Part shown: positions 44,087 through 54,578 of the stretch, piece by piece
Numbering within the stretch: the stretch's first letter is position 1
How the letters are laid out: every line of letters starts with the position of its first letter
From: Halothiobacillus sp.
Lineage (GTDB): Bacteria; Pseudomonadota; Gammaproteobacteria; Halothiobacillales; Halothiobacillaceae
Assembly: GCA_020061705.1 (NCBI GenBank)
Contig: JAGUXT010000045.1
Location: 1-60,900, forward strand
Length of the DNA: 60,900 nucleotides
Reading direction: 5' to 3'
Made by a program: the position numbers and the translations under genes
Notes under the pieces: model-generated
What the model saw: only the letters and a program-made list of their open reading frames with translations
Database searches by the model: none
Told to the model about the DNA's origin: nothing

Positions 44087-44183
44087 GCAAAAGCGTTCCA
44101 GCAAGGCAAAGCGCCGAAGAATGTACACCTATAAGTACGGCGAGGCGCTTGAACGCCGCTGGGGCGATTTTGCGTAAGTCCTA
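44087..44183 (+). repeat. ~100-bp palindromic element, copy D
   Basis: TAGGACCTACGCAAAA at the left and TTTTGCGTAAGTCCTA at the right, same orientation as copies A-C. It lies between the pdxH start and the terminator of the cytochrome operon. Confidence 0.85.
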
Positions 44184-44224
44184 ATTGAGTTATTGAACTA
44201 TGCAGTGTCTGGATGACGCGAACA

Positions 44225-44252
44225 AGAAAAAGCCTCGCACACAGGCGAGGCT
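44225..44252 (-). terminator. Terminator of the cytochrome operon
   Basis: Minus strand AAGCCTCGC, loop CTGTGT, GCGAGGCTT followed by TTTC, about 20 bases after the cytochrome c stop. Confidence 0.9.
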
Positions 44253-44274
44253 TGCACCGGAAAAACATTAAAAC

Positions 44275-44577
44275 TTACTTAAACTGCGCGAAATACGCCG
44301 CGATATTGGCCATATCGGCATCATTCAAGGCTTTGGCCATAGGCACCATAATCGGGTCTAGGCGCGTGCCATCCCGATAGCCTTTGAGTGCTGCAACCAA
44401 GTACTCGGCATGATTACCCGCCAGGGTTGGGTAGGTTTTAATGGCTGGGTGCCCATCTTTGCCGTGGCAGGCAAAACACACCGCCGCCTTTTTTTCGCCC
44501 GCTGCAATATCCGCAGCCATGCTTTGAGCGAACGGGATTGCGCCTAGCGCAAGCAACAACACAACTTTTTTCATCAT
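44275..44577 (-). CDS. Small periplasmic class I cytochrome c
   Basis: A 100-aa exported monohaem cytochrome: signal peptide MKKVVLLLALGAIPFAQSMA, haem motif CFACH near residue 34 and a Met ligand in IMVPMAKAL; the C-terminus NIAAYFAQFK is the usual helix of cytochrome c4/c553-type domains. It is the last gene of the operon with the two CydA-like subunits and likely donates electrons to or accepts them from that complex. Confidence 0.88.
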   Translation of the reverse strand: MMKKVVLLLALGAIPFAQSMAADIAAGEKKAAVCFACHGKDGHPAIKTYPTLAGNHAEYLVAALKGYRDGTRLDPIMVPMAKALNDADMANIAAYFAQFK

Positions 44578-44645
44578 GAATTCCTGTATTGAAATGAAAT
44601 ACATCCGGCGGCGTATCAACGTCAGCCGCCGAATTAAATTAAGGT

Positions 44646-45881
44646 TTAGCCGTTATTACTCAGCCAGATCCAGATACCAACGGCCATAAAGCCCGCCACC
44701 CACAGCGCTGTAGCCGCCACCGAGCCGACCCCCAGCCGGGATACCGTGGCATCCGCCTGATACACGCCCGACACTCGCCCGGCCTTGTACACCAAGGTGA
44801 TAATGAAACCGCCCATCAGCCCGCCCACACCGACAATGGTGAGCAAGAACAGCACAAACGAGGGCACATCCCACAACACCTTGTAGTCCAGCACGCTGTA
44901 GTTGAACGGTGCCATATACGCCATGCGCAGCACTTCGCGAAAAATCGCCACCAAGCCCGCCATGCCGATACTCAAGGTCAGCAGCTTGTAGCCTTGACCT
45001 TGCGTATCACTGCCACGCGCCACGGCGAAGGCCGCCACCAGCACACCGAGATAAATCAACAACAACCAAGACATCGGGTGCGTCCAGATTTTCAATGCAG
45101 CAGGTACATCCAGCATCCACCCCAAGAGCAACACCACCTGCGCCACTGCGCCAACAAAGGCAATTTGACTGCCCAGTTTGCGTGCAAAGGCGAGATACGC
45201 CGGACCGCGGTCGGCACGCACTTTGAAATAATCGCCATACGCGATTAAAAACGCGCCGAACACCGTGACACTCATGGCCATGAAAAAGCCCCAGCGCACC
45301 AATTCATAGGCATGGACACTGTTGCCGGACATGTCCACATGACCATCCGGGGTGTACCACTCGACCCATTTTTCCGGATGCAGGCCTTGGTAGGCCAAAA
45401 CGTGCATGATGAAGCCATCAAGAAAAAACATTGCCAAACCAAAAACGCCCAGCCAGAAAATCCAGCCTGGCGCATGATCGCCGTGGTTTTTCAGATAAAA
45501 CGTAAACCAGGCGAGATAGCCGATGGTCAGGGTGAAAATAAAGCCGATCACCCATGAAGCCGACAACAGGTTCGAGGCATACCACTGCGGATCGTAGATG
45601 GTCTGGGTAAACAAAAGCGGCGCGACCCCCAGCACCACCAGCAAAGACACCCCCACTTTAGCGACTTTGGTCATCGCCTCGGAGAGCTTCTGCCAATGCG
45701 GGTCATGGCGCTTAGTGAAGGCATACAGCCCCATCAAGGCTGCACCCAGACTGATATTCACAAACAAAATATGCGGAACCCAAGTAAACACCATCAACAC
45801 CTGAAAAATCAGCGGATGCGAAGGAATCCCCGTCGGGTCTTGAAGGGTATGCAGCATGGCTGCGGTGCTTGCAACATCCAT
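44646..45881 (-). CDS. CydA-like membrane subunit (second subunit)
   Basis: A 411-aa protein with about nine membrane helices. The first helix VFTWVPHILFVNISLGAALM resembles the CydA helix that holds a haem ligand His; further helices include HGDHAPGWIFWLGVFGLAMF and VPSFVLFLLTIVGVGGLMGG. There is no canonical Q-loop. It overlaps the upstream cytochrome-fused subunit by one base, and the two seem to be paralogous halves of one complex. Its reaction is not determinable from the sequence. Confidence 0.7.
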   Translation of the reverse strand: MDVASTAAMLHTLQDPTGIPSHPLIFQVLMVFTWVPHILFVNISLGAALMGLYAFTKRHDPHWQKLSEAMTKVAKVGVSLLVVLGVAPLLFTQTIYDPQWYASNLLSASWVIGFIFTLTIGYLAWFTFYLKNHGDHAPGWIFWLGVFGLAMFFLDGFIMHVLAYQGLHPEKWVEWYTPDGHVDMSGNSVHAYELVRWGFFMAMSVTVFGAFLIAYGDYFKVRADRGPAYLAFARKLGSQIAFVGAVAQVVLLLGWMLDVPAALKIWTHPMSWLLLIYLGVLVAAFAVARGSDTQGQGYKLLTLSIGMAGLVAIFREVLRMAYMAPFNYSVLDYKVLWDVPSFVLFLLTIVGVGGLMGGFIITLVYKAGRVSGVYQADATVSRLGVGSVAATALWVAGFMAVGIWIWLSNNG

Positions 45882-47287
45882 TAGTTCACTCCTTTAGCAG
45901 ATGATGAATGCGTCGCCTGACTCACCGCCACAGCGGGCGGCGTATAGCCCGAAAGCGAAGCGATATACAGCGCCATGGCCGCACGCTCGTCTTCCGGCAG
46001 AGGCATTCGGGGCATGTAAGGAATCTTGCCGTGATACAGCGCACCATCCAGATAAGCCTGAATCATCTTCGGCTCATCCGAATGCCCAAACAGCGGCGGC
46101 AAAGGACGCAGTGCGCCATCCGACTCCACACTATGGCAATTCGCGCACATGATTTTGGTCAACACCTCGCCCGCACGCAGCTGATTTTCCGGCGTAATTT
46201 TGCGCAATTCCTCAGGCACAAAATAATTTGTCGCCAACACGCCTTTCGCCTCAATCAGCGGCATATCCGACACCACCCCCTTGCCCGGCACATCACGCGA
46301 GAAAAACTGATTCGAATAAATATACTGCCCCGCCACATAAGGCTTGCGCATCGACTCACGCGAACGCTCCTCCGGCCACAAGCCAAACAGACCAATCGCC
46401 AGCGTCATCACCACAGCCACACCCTGACGCAGGTACATGGGCTTCCATGCGGTAAAGATGAAATACACCAAAGTCGCCAACAGCAACGCACCCAGCGTAC
46501 TGCCGTATTTCGGCATCATCTGCGTTTCCATAATCAAACGCGCATTTTCCGGCAAGGTTGCGGTGTACCACATGAACATCACCAGCATCAGAAACATGCC
46601 CGCCAGCCCCATTTTGGAGAGGAAGCGCGTAATCTCGATGCGGGTTTCACGGTCTTTCAGCGTCGCGGCAATAATTCCGCCCACCGCCCCCGCCACCGCA
46701 AACATAAAGGCCGTGCGTATGCCCAAATGCGCAAAATAATTCAGGTTAAATGCCGCATCAAAAGTGGAACCGGTGCTATACCACTGGTCATTCCCCGGCC
46801 ACATCATGAAACTCAAAATCGGCACAATCAGAATCATCGTCGCCCACGAAGCAAGAGCGAACGACCACGCAAGTTTCAGATAGGTCTTGTTATCAATCTT
46901 GCCGATTAGATACACCATGGCATACACCCCGATGACCTCGACAAAGAAAAACACCCACTCCGAAGCCCACAGCCAGACAAAATTATGAATCAGGCCACTA
47001 ATCCCGCGTGGACTCGCCACCGTGACCGAATACCAAATTCCAGGCCCAGTAATCGAACCGATGATGTAAGAAAACACCAACAGAAACATGCCGTATTTTT
47101 TCAAATACAGCATGATTTCCGGTTTATTTTCACTGACCGACTTTTGCGCCAGCAAGGCAAACAGCCAAGCCGCGCCGACGGATGTATGCGAAGCCAGCAC
47201 GTGAATGGTGCCGATAATTCCCATCACCCACGCCGTGCCTATTCCCGGCACATACCACTGCGGGTACAGCCCAAGCATTTCAAGCAT
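45881..47287 (-). CDS. CydA-like membrane subunit fused to a cytochrome c domain
   Basis: A 468-aa protein. About eight helices include GTIHVLASHTSVGAAWLFAL (CydA-like first haem region), WLWASEWVFFFVEVIGVYAM and LNYFAHLGIRTAFMFAVAGA; after a periplasmic stretch the C-terminal domain has one haem motif CANCH near residue 388 with Met ligand candidates in IPYMPRMPLP. It belongs to the cytochrome bd-like superfamily rather than to quinol oxidase CydA proper. The start has AGGAGGAG upstream. It is first in the operon. Confidence 0.75.
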   Translation of the reverse strand: MLEMLGLYPQWYVPGIGTAWVMGIIGTIHVLASHTSVGAAWLFALLAQKSVSENKPEIMLYLKKYGMFLLVFSYIIGSITGPGIWYSVTVASPRGISGLIHNFVWLWASEWVFFFVEVIGVYAMVYLIGKIDNKTYLKLAWSFALASWATMILIVPILSFMMWPGNDQWYSTGSTFDAAFNLNYFAHLGIRTAFMFAVAGAVGGIIAATLKDRETRIEITRFLSKMGLAGMFLMLVMFMWYTATLPENARLIMETQMMPKYGSTLGALLLATLVYFIFTAWKPMYLRQGVAVVMTLAIGLFGLWPEERSRESMRKPYVAGQYIYSNQFFSRDVPGKGVVSDMPLIEAKGVLATNYFVPEELRKITPENQLRAGEVLTKIMCANCHSVESDGALRPLPPLFGHSDEPKMIQAYLDGALYHGKIPYMPRMPLPEDERAAMALYIASLSGYTPPAVAVSQATHSSSAKGVN

Positions 47288-47536
47288 GATGCAATCTCCT
47301 CCTGTTAGATGACTGTCTGGACGCACGCCAAACTGGAGGAGAGCCTATGCACTGCCCGTGCCACAATTGCAACCAACTGTTTTAATTAAACTTAATTACA
47401 AAACTAACCCAAAAAACGCTCACTTATCACGTCAAAAAAACCACCCAACCCCGTATTCCACCCAACCGAGAGCTTATTGAGCATATAGGCATTCACTAAT
47501 CTTATGAGCCAGGTCATCTAACCGCATGACAGACGT

Positions 47537-47562
47537 AAAAAAGCCCCGCATTTCACGGGGCT
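47537..47562 (-). terminator. Terminator after the Tll0287-like gene
   Basis: Minus strand AGCCCCG, loop, CGGGGCT followed by TTTTTT. It separates the Tll0287-like gene from the CydA-like operon. The 269-bp gap 47288-47595 shows otherwise only AT-rich DNA that must hold the operon promoter. Confidence 0.88.
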
Positions 47563-47595
47563 CAGACAGTCAATCAAATACTTAAGTCGCAAGCC

Positions 47596-48156
47596 CTATG
47601 GCAAAGCAGCACTCACCGCAAACGCCCCGCGAATATCGCCCAGCTTAAAGCCGACCGCCTTATCATTCGGATACAGCGCCTGGATTTTCGCCTGCACCTC
47701 TGGGTTAATCGCCGTACCGTGGCAGGTCAGGCAGACATCTTCCGTGCCAATCGCCTTCATCATGCGCAGCGTCGGCGTGCCATTGACCTCGACCACTTCT
47801 TTCCACACCAAGTCGGCCACCGGCTTGCCTGCGGCCTTATCCTTCTCAAAGCCCTCAAGTACCACCATTTCCCATTCGCTTGGCGGCGTGGCACGCGGCT
47901 TGAGCGACGTGCGGTGAATATCCACGCCGTATTTTGCACTCATCTGCTGCGCAATTTTCGGCGCTTCGGTATGACAGACCGGAATCGCGTTCATCACCCC
48001 ACCTTCTTTCATGGCCGCCTGCAAAGTCGCTTTAAGCGTCATGCCAAACTCCTTCATCGCCTCCTGCGATTTTTGTACCGCAGCCTGTTCTGGCGCATCG
48101 GCGTACACAGCCAGCGGGGTGAGTAAAGTCAAAACAGCAATCAGGCCAAGCTTCAT
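47596..48156 (-). CDS. Tll0287-like exported haem protein
   Basis: A 186-aa protein with a signal peptide (MKLGLIAVLTLL, cleavage near VYA-DA) and a Tll0287-like/DUF3365 domain. The single haem motif CLTCH is in the C-terminal part; AIPVCHTEAPKIAQQMSAKY supplies the other conserved Cys-His pair. These proteins are small periplasmic sensors or redox proteins of uncertain role. The chosen ATG has GAGG upstream; the frame has other ATGs five codons earlier. Confidence 0.82.
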   Translation of the reverse strand: MKLGLIAVLTLLTPLAVYADAPEQAAVQKSQEAMKEFGMTLKATLQAAMKEGGVMNAIPVCHTEAPKIAQQMSAKYGVDIHRTSLKPRATPPSEWEMVVLEGFEKDKAAGKPVADLVWKEVVEVNGTPTLRMMKAIGTEDVCLTCHGTAINPEVQAKIQALYPNDKAVGFKLGDIRGAFAVSAALP

Positions 48157-48308
48157 GATCATCATCCTCATGGGTATTTATTCAACAGAGGATAGCGCAA
48201 TCCGTATAAGCCGCTGTTCTGATGTCATGAACCCGCCCGCAGATTTTCCCGCTCGACGCTATCCCGCATATACTTGCCGCCACTTTGTGACTCAACAACT
48301 CATTATCT

Positions 48309-49238
48309 ATGTCATCCAACTTTGATCTTTCGACCTTTCAAGGGCTGATTCTCGCCCTGCAAGACTACTGGGCGCGCCAAGGCTGCGCCGTGCTGCAACC
48401 GCTGGACATGGAAGTCGGCGCGGGCACCTTCCACCCCTCCACCTTCCTGCGCGCCATTGGCCCGGAGCCTTGGAGCGCGGCGTATGTGCAGCCCTCGCGC
48501 CGCCCGACCGATGGGCGCTACGGCGAAAACCCCAACCGCCTCCAGCACTACTACCAATTTCAAGTGGTGATGAAACCTTCGCCGCTGGAAATTCAGGAGC
48601 TGTATCTTGGCTCCTTGCGCATGCTGGGTTTCGATCCGCTGACGCATGACATCCGCTTCGTCGAAGACAACTGGGAGTCGCCTACCCTCGGCGCATGGGG
48701 CTTGGGCTGGGAAGTCTGGCTGAACGGCATGGAAGTGACCCAGTTCACCTATTTCCAGCAGATCGGCGGCCTCGACTGCCGCCCGGTGACCGGCGAGATC
48801 ACCTACGGCCTGGAACGCCTGGCGATGTACATGCAGAACGCGGAAAGCGTGTATGACCTGATCTGGGCGAAGACCCCGAACGGCGTGATTACCTACGGCG
48901 ACGTGTACCACCAGAACGAGGTGGAGCAGTCCACCTACAATTTCCAGCACGCCGACGTGAGTTTCCTGTTCGGCCTGTTCGACCAATGCGAAAAAGAAGC
49001 CAAGCGCTTGATGGCGCTGGATACGCCCCTGCCCCTGCCCGCGTATGAGCAGGTGCTCAAGGCCTCGCACACCTTTAACCTGCTCGACGCGCGCCGCGCC
49101 ATTTCGGTGACTGAGCGCCAGCGCTTCATCCTGCGCGTGCGCGAACTGGCGCGCAGCGTGGCCGAAGCCTATTACGCCTCGCGTGAACGACTGGGTTTTC
49201 CAATGGCAAGCCGCGCAGCACAGGAGGGCGCAGCATGA
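48309..49238 (+). CDS. glyQ: Glycyl-tRNA synthetase alpha subunit
   Basis: A 309-aa class II synthetase catalytic subunit: [20 protein letters not shown], motif 2 region [20 protein letters not shown] and motif 3-like [14 protein letters not shown]. It pairs with glyS, which overlaps by 4 nt. The alpha2-beta2 form is the bacterial type. Confidence 0.98.
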   Translation: MSSNFDLSTFQGLILALQDYWARQGCAVLQPLDMEVGAGTFHPSTFLRAIGPEPWSAAYVQPSRRPTDGRYGENPNRLQHYYQFQVVMKPSPLEIQELYLGSLRMLGFDPLTHDIRFVEDNWESPTLGAWGLGWEVWLNGMEVTQFTYFQQIGGLDCRPVTGEITYGLERLAMYMQNAESVYDLIWAKTPNGVITYGDVYHQNEVEQSTYNFQHADVSFLFGLFDQCEKEAKRLMALDTPLPLPAYEQVLKASHTFNLLDARRAISVTERQRFILRVRELARSVAEAYYASRERLGFPMASRAAQEGAA

Positions 49239-51313
49239 ATACTCGCGACCTTTTGATCGAAATCGGCGCCGAAGAGCTGCCACCCAAAGCCCTGACCACG
49301 CTGGCAAACGCCTTGGCCGATGGCGTTGTGCGCCGTCTGCACGATGCAGGGCTGGAGCCGCAAGGCCACACCGTGTATGCCGCGCCACGCCGCCTGGCGG
49401 TGTGGGTGCGGGGTGTGCGTGAACATCAAGCCGAGCGCGAAATCGAGCGGCGCGGCCCGGCGGTGAATGCTGCCTTTGATGCCGAAGGCCGTCCAAGCAA
49501 GGCACTGGAGGGCTTTGCCCGTTCCTGCGGCATCACCGTTAACGAGCTTGAAGAATTGATCACCGACAAGGGTGCGTGGATGGTCTATCGCGCTACCCAA
49601 CCCGGCCAGTCGGCGCAGGCATTGATTCCCGAGATGCTCGCACAGGCGCTGGACGAGCTGCCCATCCCCAAGCGTATGCGCTGGGGCGCGGGCGAGACCG
49701 CTTTCGTGCGCCCGGTGCACTGGATTGTGCTGCTGTTCGGTGACGCGGTGATCGACGCGAACATTTACGGCATTCAGACCGGGCGCAGCACACGCGGACA
49801 TCGTTTCCATCACCCCGAGGCCTTGATTGTGCCGGCACCGCACGAGTACGCCGCATTACTGGAAAGCACGGGGCACGTGGTGGCCGACTTTGCCACACGC
49901 CGCGCCATGGTTAAGGCACAGGTGGAATCGGCTGCCGCCGAGTTGGGCGGCCATGCGGTGCTGGACGATGATCTGCTGGACGAAGTCGCCGCGCTGACTG
50001 AGTGGCCGCGCGTGGTCACCGGCAACTTCGAAGCGCGCTTCCTCGATGTGCCGAAGGAAGCGCTGATCTCCACCATGCAGGGCAACCAGCGTTATTTCCC
50101 GCTGTTGAATGCGGCGGGGCATCTGCTGCCGCATTTCATTACCGTGGCAAATATCGACAGCACGGATCCCTCAGCGGTACGCCAGGGCAACGAGCGCGTG
50201 ATTCGCCCGCGCTTTTCCGATGCCGAATTTTTCTGGAAGGAAGACCTCAAGCAGCCGCTATCTGCGCAACTGGAAAGCCTCAAAACCGTAGTCTTCCAGC
50301 AAAAGCTTGGCACCCAGTTTGATAAAACCCAGCGCGTGATGCGTCTGGCGCGGCATATCGCGGCACTGTGCGGCGCGGATCTGGAACATGCCGCACGCGC
50401 CGCGCTTTTAGCCAAGTGCGACCTGATGAGCGGCATGGTGGGGGAATTCCCCGAGTTGCAGGGCATCATGGGGCGCTACCTGGCGCGTCACGACGGTGAA
50501 CATGCCGAAGTCGCGCAGGCGTTGGACGAGGTTTACATGCCACGCCGCGCCGGGGATGAGCTGCCCGCCACAAAGACCGGTCAGGGGCTGGCACTGGCGG
50601 AGCGTCTCGACACCCTGGTGGGCATTTTTGCCATCGGCCAGGGGCCGACCGGGGCAAAAGATCCCTTCGCCCTACGCCGCGCCGCCCTTGGCGTGCTGCG
50701 CATCCTGATTGAACGCGATATCGACCTCGATCTGCACGCCCTGCTGGCCTTCGCTGCCGAAGGACTCAAGGATAAAGTGGATGCTGCCAAGGTCGTGGAC
50801 ACTGTGTTCGAATTCATGCTTGAGCGCATGCGCGCTTACGCACTGGATCGCGGCATTCGCCACGACGTGTTCGACGCCGTGCTGGTTACGCGTCCGCAGC
50901 GTCCGCTGGATTTCGAGCGCCGTGCGCAAGCGGTCAACGATTTCCTCGCCCTGCCCCAGGCTGAAGCCCTGGCCGCCGCCAACAAGCGCATCGGCAATAT
51001 CCTCAAGAAGGTGGAGGGCGATTTGCCCACAACCATCAACGCGGGTCTGCTGCTTGAGCCCGCCGAGCGCGAACTGGCCGAGCGCGTGCAACAGCTTGAA
51101 GCCGAGCTGGCCCCGCTGTTTGCGGCAGGCGACTACACCGCAGCACTGGGCAAACTCGCCCACCTGCGCGACACGGTGGATGCCTTCTTCGACGGCGTGA
51201 TGGTCATGGCGGAGGACGCCGCCCTGCGCGACAACCGCCTCGCACTGCTCAACCGGATGCGCGCTCTGTTCCTGCGGGTTGCCGACATTTCCGTGCTGGG
51301 CGGGACGGCGTGA
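49235..51313 (+). CDS. glyS: Glycyl-tRNA synthetase beta subunit
   Basis: A 692-aa subunit with [16 protein letters not shown] at the N-terminus, the core HD-like region and a C-terminal DALR-type anticodon-binding domain. It recognises tRNA-Gly and completes the alpha2-beta2 enzyme. Typical length for the family. Confidence 0.97.
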   Translation: MNTRDLLIEIGAEELPPKALTTLANALADGVVRRLHDAGLEPQGHTVYAAPRRLAVWVRGVREHQAEREIERRGPAVNAAFDAEGRPSKALEGFARSCGITVNELEELITDKGAWMVYRATQPGQSAQALIPEMLAQALDELPIPKRMRWGAGETAFVRPVHWIVLLFGDAVIDANIYGIQTGRSTRGHRFHHPEALIVPAPHEYAALLESTGHVVADFATRRAMVKAQVESAAAELGGHAVLDDDLLDEVAALTEWPRVVTGNFEARFLDVPKEALISTMQGNQRYFPLLNAAGHLLPHFITVANIDSTDPSAVRQGNERVIRPRFSDAEFFWKEDLKQPLSAQLESLKTVVFQQKLGTQFDKTQRVMRLARHIAALCGADLEHAARAALLAKCDLMSGMVGEFPELQGIMGRYLARHDGEHAEVAQALDEVYMPRRAGDELPATKTGQGLALAERLDTLVGIFAIGQGPTGAKDPFALRRAALGVLRILIERDIDLDLHALLAFAAEGLKDKVDAAKVVDTVFEFMLERMRAYALDRGIRHDVFDAVLVTRPQRPLDFERRAQAVNDFLALPQAEALAAANKRIGNILKKVEGDLPTTINAGLLLEPAERELAERVQQLEAELAPLFAAGDYTAALGKLAHLRDTVDAFFDGVMVMAEDAALRDNRLALLNRMRALFLRVADISVLGGTA

Positions 51314-51338
51314 TGACTGCGCGGTGACGACGTTCAAA

Positions 51339-53426
51339 ATGCGCACAAGGCCAGTTGAGAAAAAGTTGGGAAGCATTGTTCGACCTGCCTTGCTTTGGGC
51401 GCTCCTGGCCTGGGTCGCCTTGGCTCCGGTCGCCTGGACAGCGCCTGCCCCCCCCGCCGAGTTGCCGCATATCGCTCTGGCTGACTTCAACCAGCCCAAG
51501 CCTTTGACCGAGCGCCTGCAAACCTGTCCTGCCAAGCCAAATTCCACCGCTTCGATCCGTTTGGAAAGCGCGCTCAGCCCTCGTGCCGGGCGCAAGGAGC
51601 AGGTCTTGCGCCTGCGTTACCGCATGAATCTGACCGCGGATGACGACATCGGTGCCGCTTATGGTATGCGCCTGAATCTGCCTGCACTCAACATGGGCGA
51701 CTATGATCACCTGCGCCTGTGGGTAAGACTTGAAGCGACCCAAGGTGCAGCGCCCAGACTGCGCGTGCGCTTTAACCCCGCCCCCGAAGGCCAGGCTGTC
51801 AACGCACCAGGCGAGGGCTTCAACATTATCGGCCTGAACACCACCTGGCGGCAGGTGCTGGTTCCATTGAATGAACTCTCGGGTGTGTTTCCGGGTATCA
51901 CTCCGACCCACCTGAATCTGATCATCATCCCCGCACAAGATGCGCTCAACACAGACAGCAAGACCACACTCAAAGGTGCGCTGGAGATTGATGACATTGA
52001 ACTGGTGCGCGTCGGGCAGCGTGTCGGTGCGTATGAAGATCGCGCCGTAGCCGCACAGAAAAAGACCTGGGAAATGCAGCGCGGCGGTGAAGTCGCTGCG
52101 CGCAAGGCGATACGCGCCCGTGCCATCGAACTTCCGCCCGGCCCGCTGGTGCTGCGCGAGCCCCTGCCGCAGGACGAACAGGAGTTCACGCAAAAAGTCC
52201 TGCGCGACACATGGCGCGGGCTGGATGGCCTGCGCGACCGCGAAAATGGCCTGCCCTTCGATACCGTGACCTTTTTCCCCGGCGGCGGTGCGCCTGCGGT
52301 AGGTGATTACACCAATGTGACCAATATCGGTCTGTTCATGATGAGTGTGGTGGCGGCACGCGAACTGGGCCTCATCGACAGCAAGGGCGCGTTCAGTCGT
52401 CTGCAAAGGCTCGTTGGCACGCTGGAAAAACTTGAAACCTACCACGGCTTCTTCTTCAATTATTACGACACCACCTCGCTGGAGCGCACCAGCCACTTCA
52501 TCTCCTTTGTCGATTCCGCCTGGCTGAGCGCAGGTCTGATGACCGCGCGCATGGCCGAACCCAAGCTCAAGCCACGCATCGACGCCCTGCTCAAACGCCA
52601 AAACTATGCCTTTTTCTACGATGCCAAAACCGGGCAGATGGCGCACGGCTACCATGTACAGCGCGATGAGCGCTCCAATAATCGCTATGGCCTGCTGTAT
52701 TCAGAGCCGCGCCTGGGCAGCCTGATCGCCATCGGGCGAGGCGATGTGCCGGCGTCGCACTGGTTCGCTCTTTCCCGCACCTTCCCGGTCGACTGGAACT
52801 GGCAGAGCATGAGCCCGCTCAACCGCACCCCGCGTCTGGTCGATGGCTACAAGGTCACTGGCGGCTATTACGCTTGGCAAGGTCTGCGCTACCTGCCATC
52901 CTGGGGCGGCAGCATGTTCGAGGCGCTCATGCCCCTGCTCGCGCTGGATGACCAGGCCTACGCCCCGCACAGCCTGGGCGCGAACGCGATTGCGCATGTC
53001 GATATTCAGCGCCGCTATGCGCAGGAAGTGCTCAATCTACCGGTGTGGGGTATGTCGCCTTCCGCCAACCCGCTCGGCGGTTATGGCGAGTACGGCATTT
53101 CAATCTTGGGCGTGAAAGGCTACGACGAAAGCGTGGTCACGCCGCATGCCTCCGGCCTAGCCGCCATGCTGCGCCCGCGCGAGGCGGTATTGAATCTGCG
53201 CGAACTGGCGCAGCTTTACCCGATTTACGGCAACTTCGGCTTTTACGATGCCGTTGACCCCAAAAGCGGCAAAGTTGCTTACAAATACCTCGCGCTCGAT
53301 CAGTCCATGCTGTTTCTTGGCCTGGCCAACACGGTCAAACCGCACCTGGTACAGCGCTATTTCGCCGCCGACCCCGACATCAAACGCGCCCTGCCCGTGG
53401 TGCGTAGCGAGAATTTCTTCAAGTGA
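51339..53426 (+). CDS. Exported glucoamylase-like (PF10091/GH144-type) protein
   Basis: A 695-aa protein with an N-terminal signal/anchor (about 15-33), a beta-sandwich carbohydrate-binding-like module (about 50-225), and a C-terminal glucoamylase-like domain: [44 protein letters not shown] and the acidic [11 protein letters not shown] and YGEYGISI region. Related domains include beta-1,2-glucanases, so a role in glucan degradation or synthesis is plausible but unproven. The ATG overlaps nothing; a GTG 15 nt upstream is possible. Confidence 0.75.
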   Translation: MRTRPVEKKLGSIVRPALLWALLAWVALAPVAWTAPAPPAELPHIALADFNQPKPLTERLQTCPAKPNSTASIRLESALSPRAGRKEQVLRLRYRMNLTADDDIGAAYGMRLNLPALNMGDYDHLRLWVRLEATQGAAPRLRVRFNPAPEGQAVNAPGEGFNIIGLNTTWRQVLVPLNELSGVFPGITPTHLNLIIIPAQDALNTDSKTTLKGALEIDDIELVRVGQRVGAYEDRAVAAQKKTWEMQRGGEVAARKAIRARAIELPPGPLVLREPLPQDEQEFTQKVLRDTWRGLDGLRDRENGLPFDTVTFFPGGGAPAVGDYTNVTNIGLFMMSVVAARELGLIDSKGAFSRLQRLVGTLEKLETYHGFFFNYYDTTSLERTSHFISFVDSAWLSAGLMTARMAEPKLKPRIDALLKRQNYAFFYDAKTGQMAHGYHVQRDERSNNRYGLLYSEPRLGSLIAIGRGDVPASHWFALSRTFPVDWNWQSMSPLNRTPRLVDGYKVTGGYYAWQGLRYLPSWGGSMFEALMPLLALDDQAYAPHSLGANAIAHVDIQRRYAQEVLNLPVWGMSPSANPLGGYGEYGISILGVKGYDESVVTPHASGLAAMLRPREAVLNLRELAQLYPIYGNFGFYDAVDPKSGKVAYKYLALDQSMLFLGLANTVKPHLVQRYFAADPDIKRALPVVRSENFFK

Positions 53427-53433
53427 GCGCCGC

Positions 53434-54504
53434 ATGAATCCGCCCAGCGTCGAGTGCCTTCAACTTTGCAAAACCTATCCCGGCGCCGAGCGCCCGGTGA
53501 TCGACGACCTGAGTCTTCAAGTGCAGCAAGGCGAACTGCTAGTGATGGTCGGCCCTTCCGGTTGCGGCAAATCCACCGTGCTGCGCATGATCGCCGGGCT
53601 GGAGCCGATCAGCGCGGGCGAATTACGCATCAACGGGCGGCGCGTCAATGAACTCGAGCCCAAGGCGCGCGACGTGGCCATGGTGTTTCAGGACTACGCG
53701 CTCTACCCGCACATGAGCGTGCGCGACAACCTCGCCTTCCCGCTGAAAATGCGCCGCGTCCCCGCCGCCGAACAGGCCAAGAAAATCGCCCGCGTGGCCG
53801 AGATGCTCCAGCTCGGCGAACTGCTGGAACGCAAGCCGGCGCAACTATCCGGCGGCCAGCGCCAGCGCGTGGCCATGGGACGCGCCCTGATCCGCGAAGC
53901 CTCGGTGTTTTTGCTCGACGAGCCGCTCTCCAACCTCGATGCCAAGCTGCGCGTGCAGGTACGTGCCGAAATTGCCGAACTGCAACGCCAGCTTGGCGCG
54001 ACCATGCTCTACGTCACCCACGACCAGACCGAAGCCATGACCCTCGGCCAGCGCGTCGCGGTGTTCAATCAGGGGCGGCTGCAACAGATCGCCAGCCCGC
54101 GTGAACTCTACGACGCACCCGCCAATCTTTTCGTCGCTGGCTTTATCGGCCAGCCACCGATGAATCTGATTCCGGCATCCCTGCTATCTGCACAGCCTGC
54201 CGCCGATTCGACCTGCGTCTGGGTGGGCGTTCGCCCAGAACATTTGCGCATCGCCACCGCCCATGATGCTCAACAGCTCCATGTAAGCGTGGACATGGTC
54301 GAATTTCTCGGCCATGAAACGCTGCTGTACCTTCAGCCCGATGTGGGCGGCGCCCCACTCGTCATGCGCCAGGCAGGACGTAGCGCCCTGGCGCTCAATG
54401 CGCGCATTGCGCTCGCCTTCGACAGCGAACCGCACTGTTTTGATGCCGAAGGATCGCGCATCGCATACCCACTTGCCGCCAGATCAACAGAACATCTCCC
54501 GTAG
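53434..54504 (+). CDS. Orphan MalK/UgpC-type ABC transporter ATPase
   Basis: A 356-aa ATPase. Walker [19 protein letters not shown], signature [16 protein letters not shown], Walker [16 protein letters not shown], and a C-terminal TOBE/MalK regulatory region. It would energise a sugar importer, but no permease or binding-protein gene is near, so it may serve a transporter encoded elsewhere (MsmK/MsmX-like). It begins seven bases after the glucoamylase-like gene, probably the same transcript. Confidence 0.88.
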   Translation: MNPPSVECLQLCKTYPGAERPVIDDLSLQVQQGELLVMVGPSGCGKSTVLRMIAGLEPISAGELRINGRRVNELEPKARDVAMVFQDYALYPHMSVRDNLAFPLKMRRVPAAEQAKKIARVAEMLQLGELLERKPAQLSGGQRQRVAMGRALIREASVFLLDEPLSNLDAKLRVQVRAEIAELQRQLGATMLYVTHDQTEAMTLGQRVAVFNQGRLQQIASPRELYDAPANLFVAGFIGQPPMNLIPASLLSAQPAADSTCVWVGVRPEHLRIATAHDAQQLHVSVDMVEFLGHETLLYLQPDVGGAPLVMRQAGRSALALNARIALAFDSEPHCFDAEGSRIAYPLAARSTEHLP

Positions 54505-54578
54505 CGCTCGCCAGTTTTGGAAAACTGCCCCGCAGGCGCAAAATGAACCCCATGCGGATCAACGAAACGAGGATCGAT

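Noticed and set aside
47288-47536. FNR/Anr-type box upstream of the CydA-like operon
   Set aside because: No TTGAT-N4-ATCAA-like sequence could be found, although the genes would suit oxygen control.
48312-49505. 397-codon minus-strand frame over glyQ and the glyS start
   Set aside because: Antisense to an unmistakable synthetase pair.
51249-52655. 468-codon minus-strand frame opposite the glucoamylase-like gene
   Set aside because: Antisense shadow: the plus-strand protein has clear family motifs and codon bias; the reverse translation has no recognisable domain.
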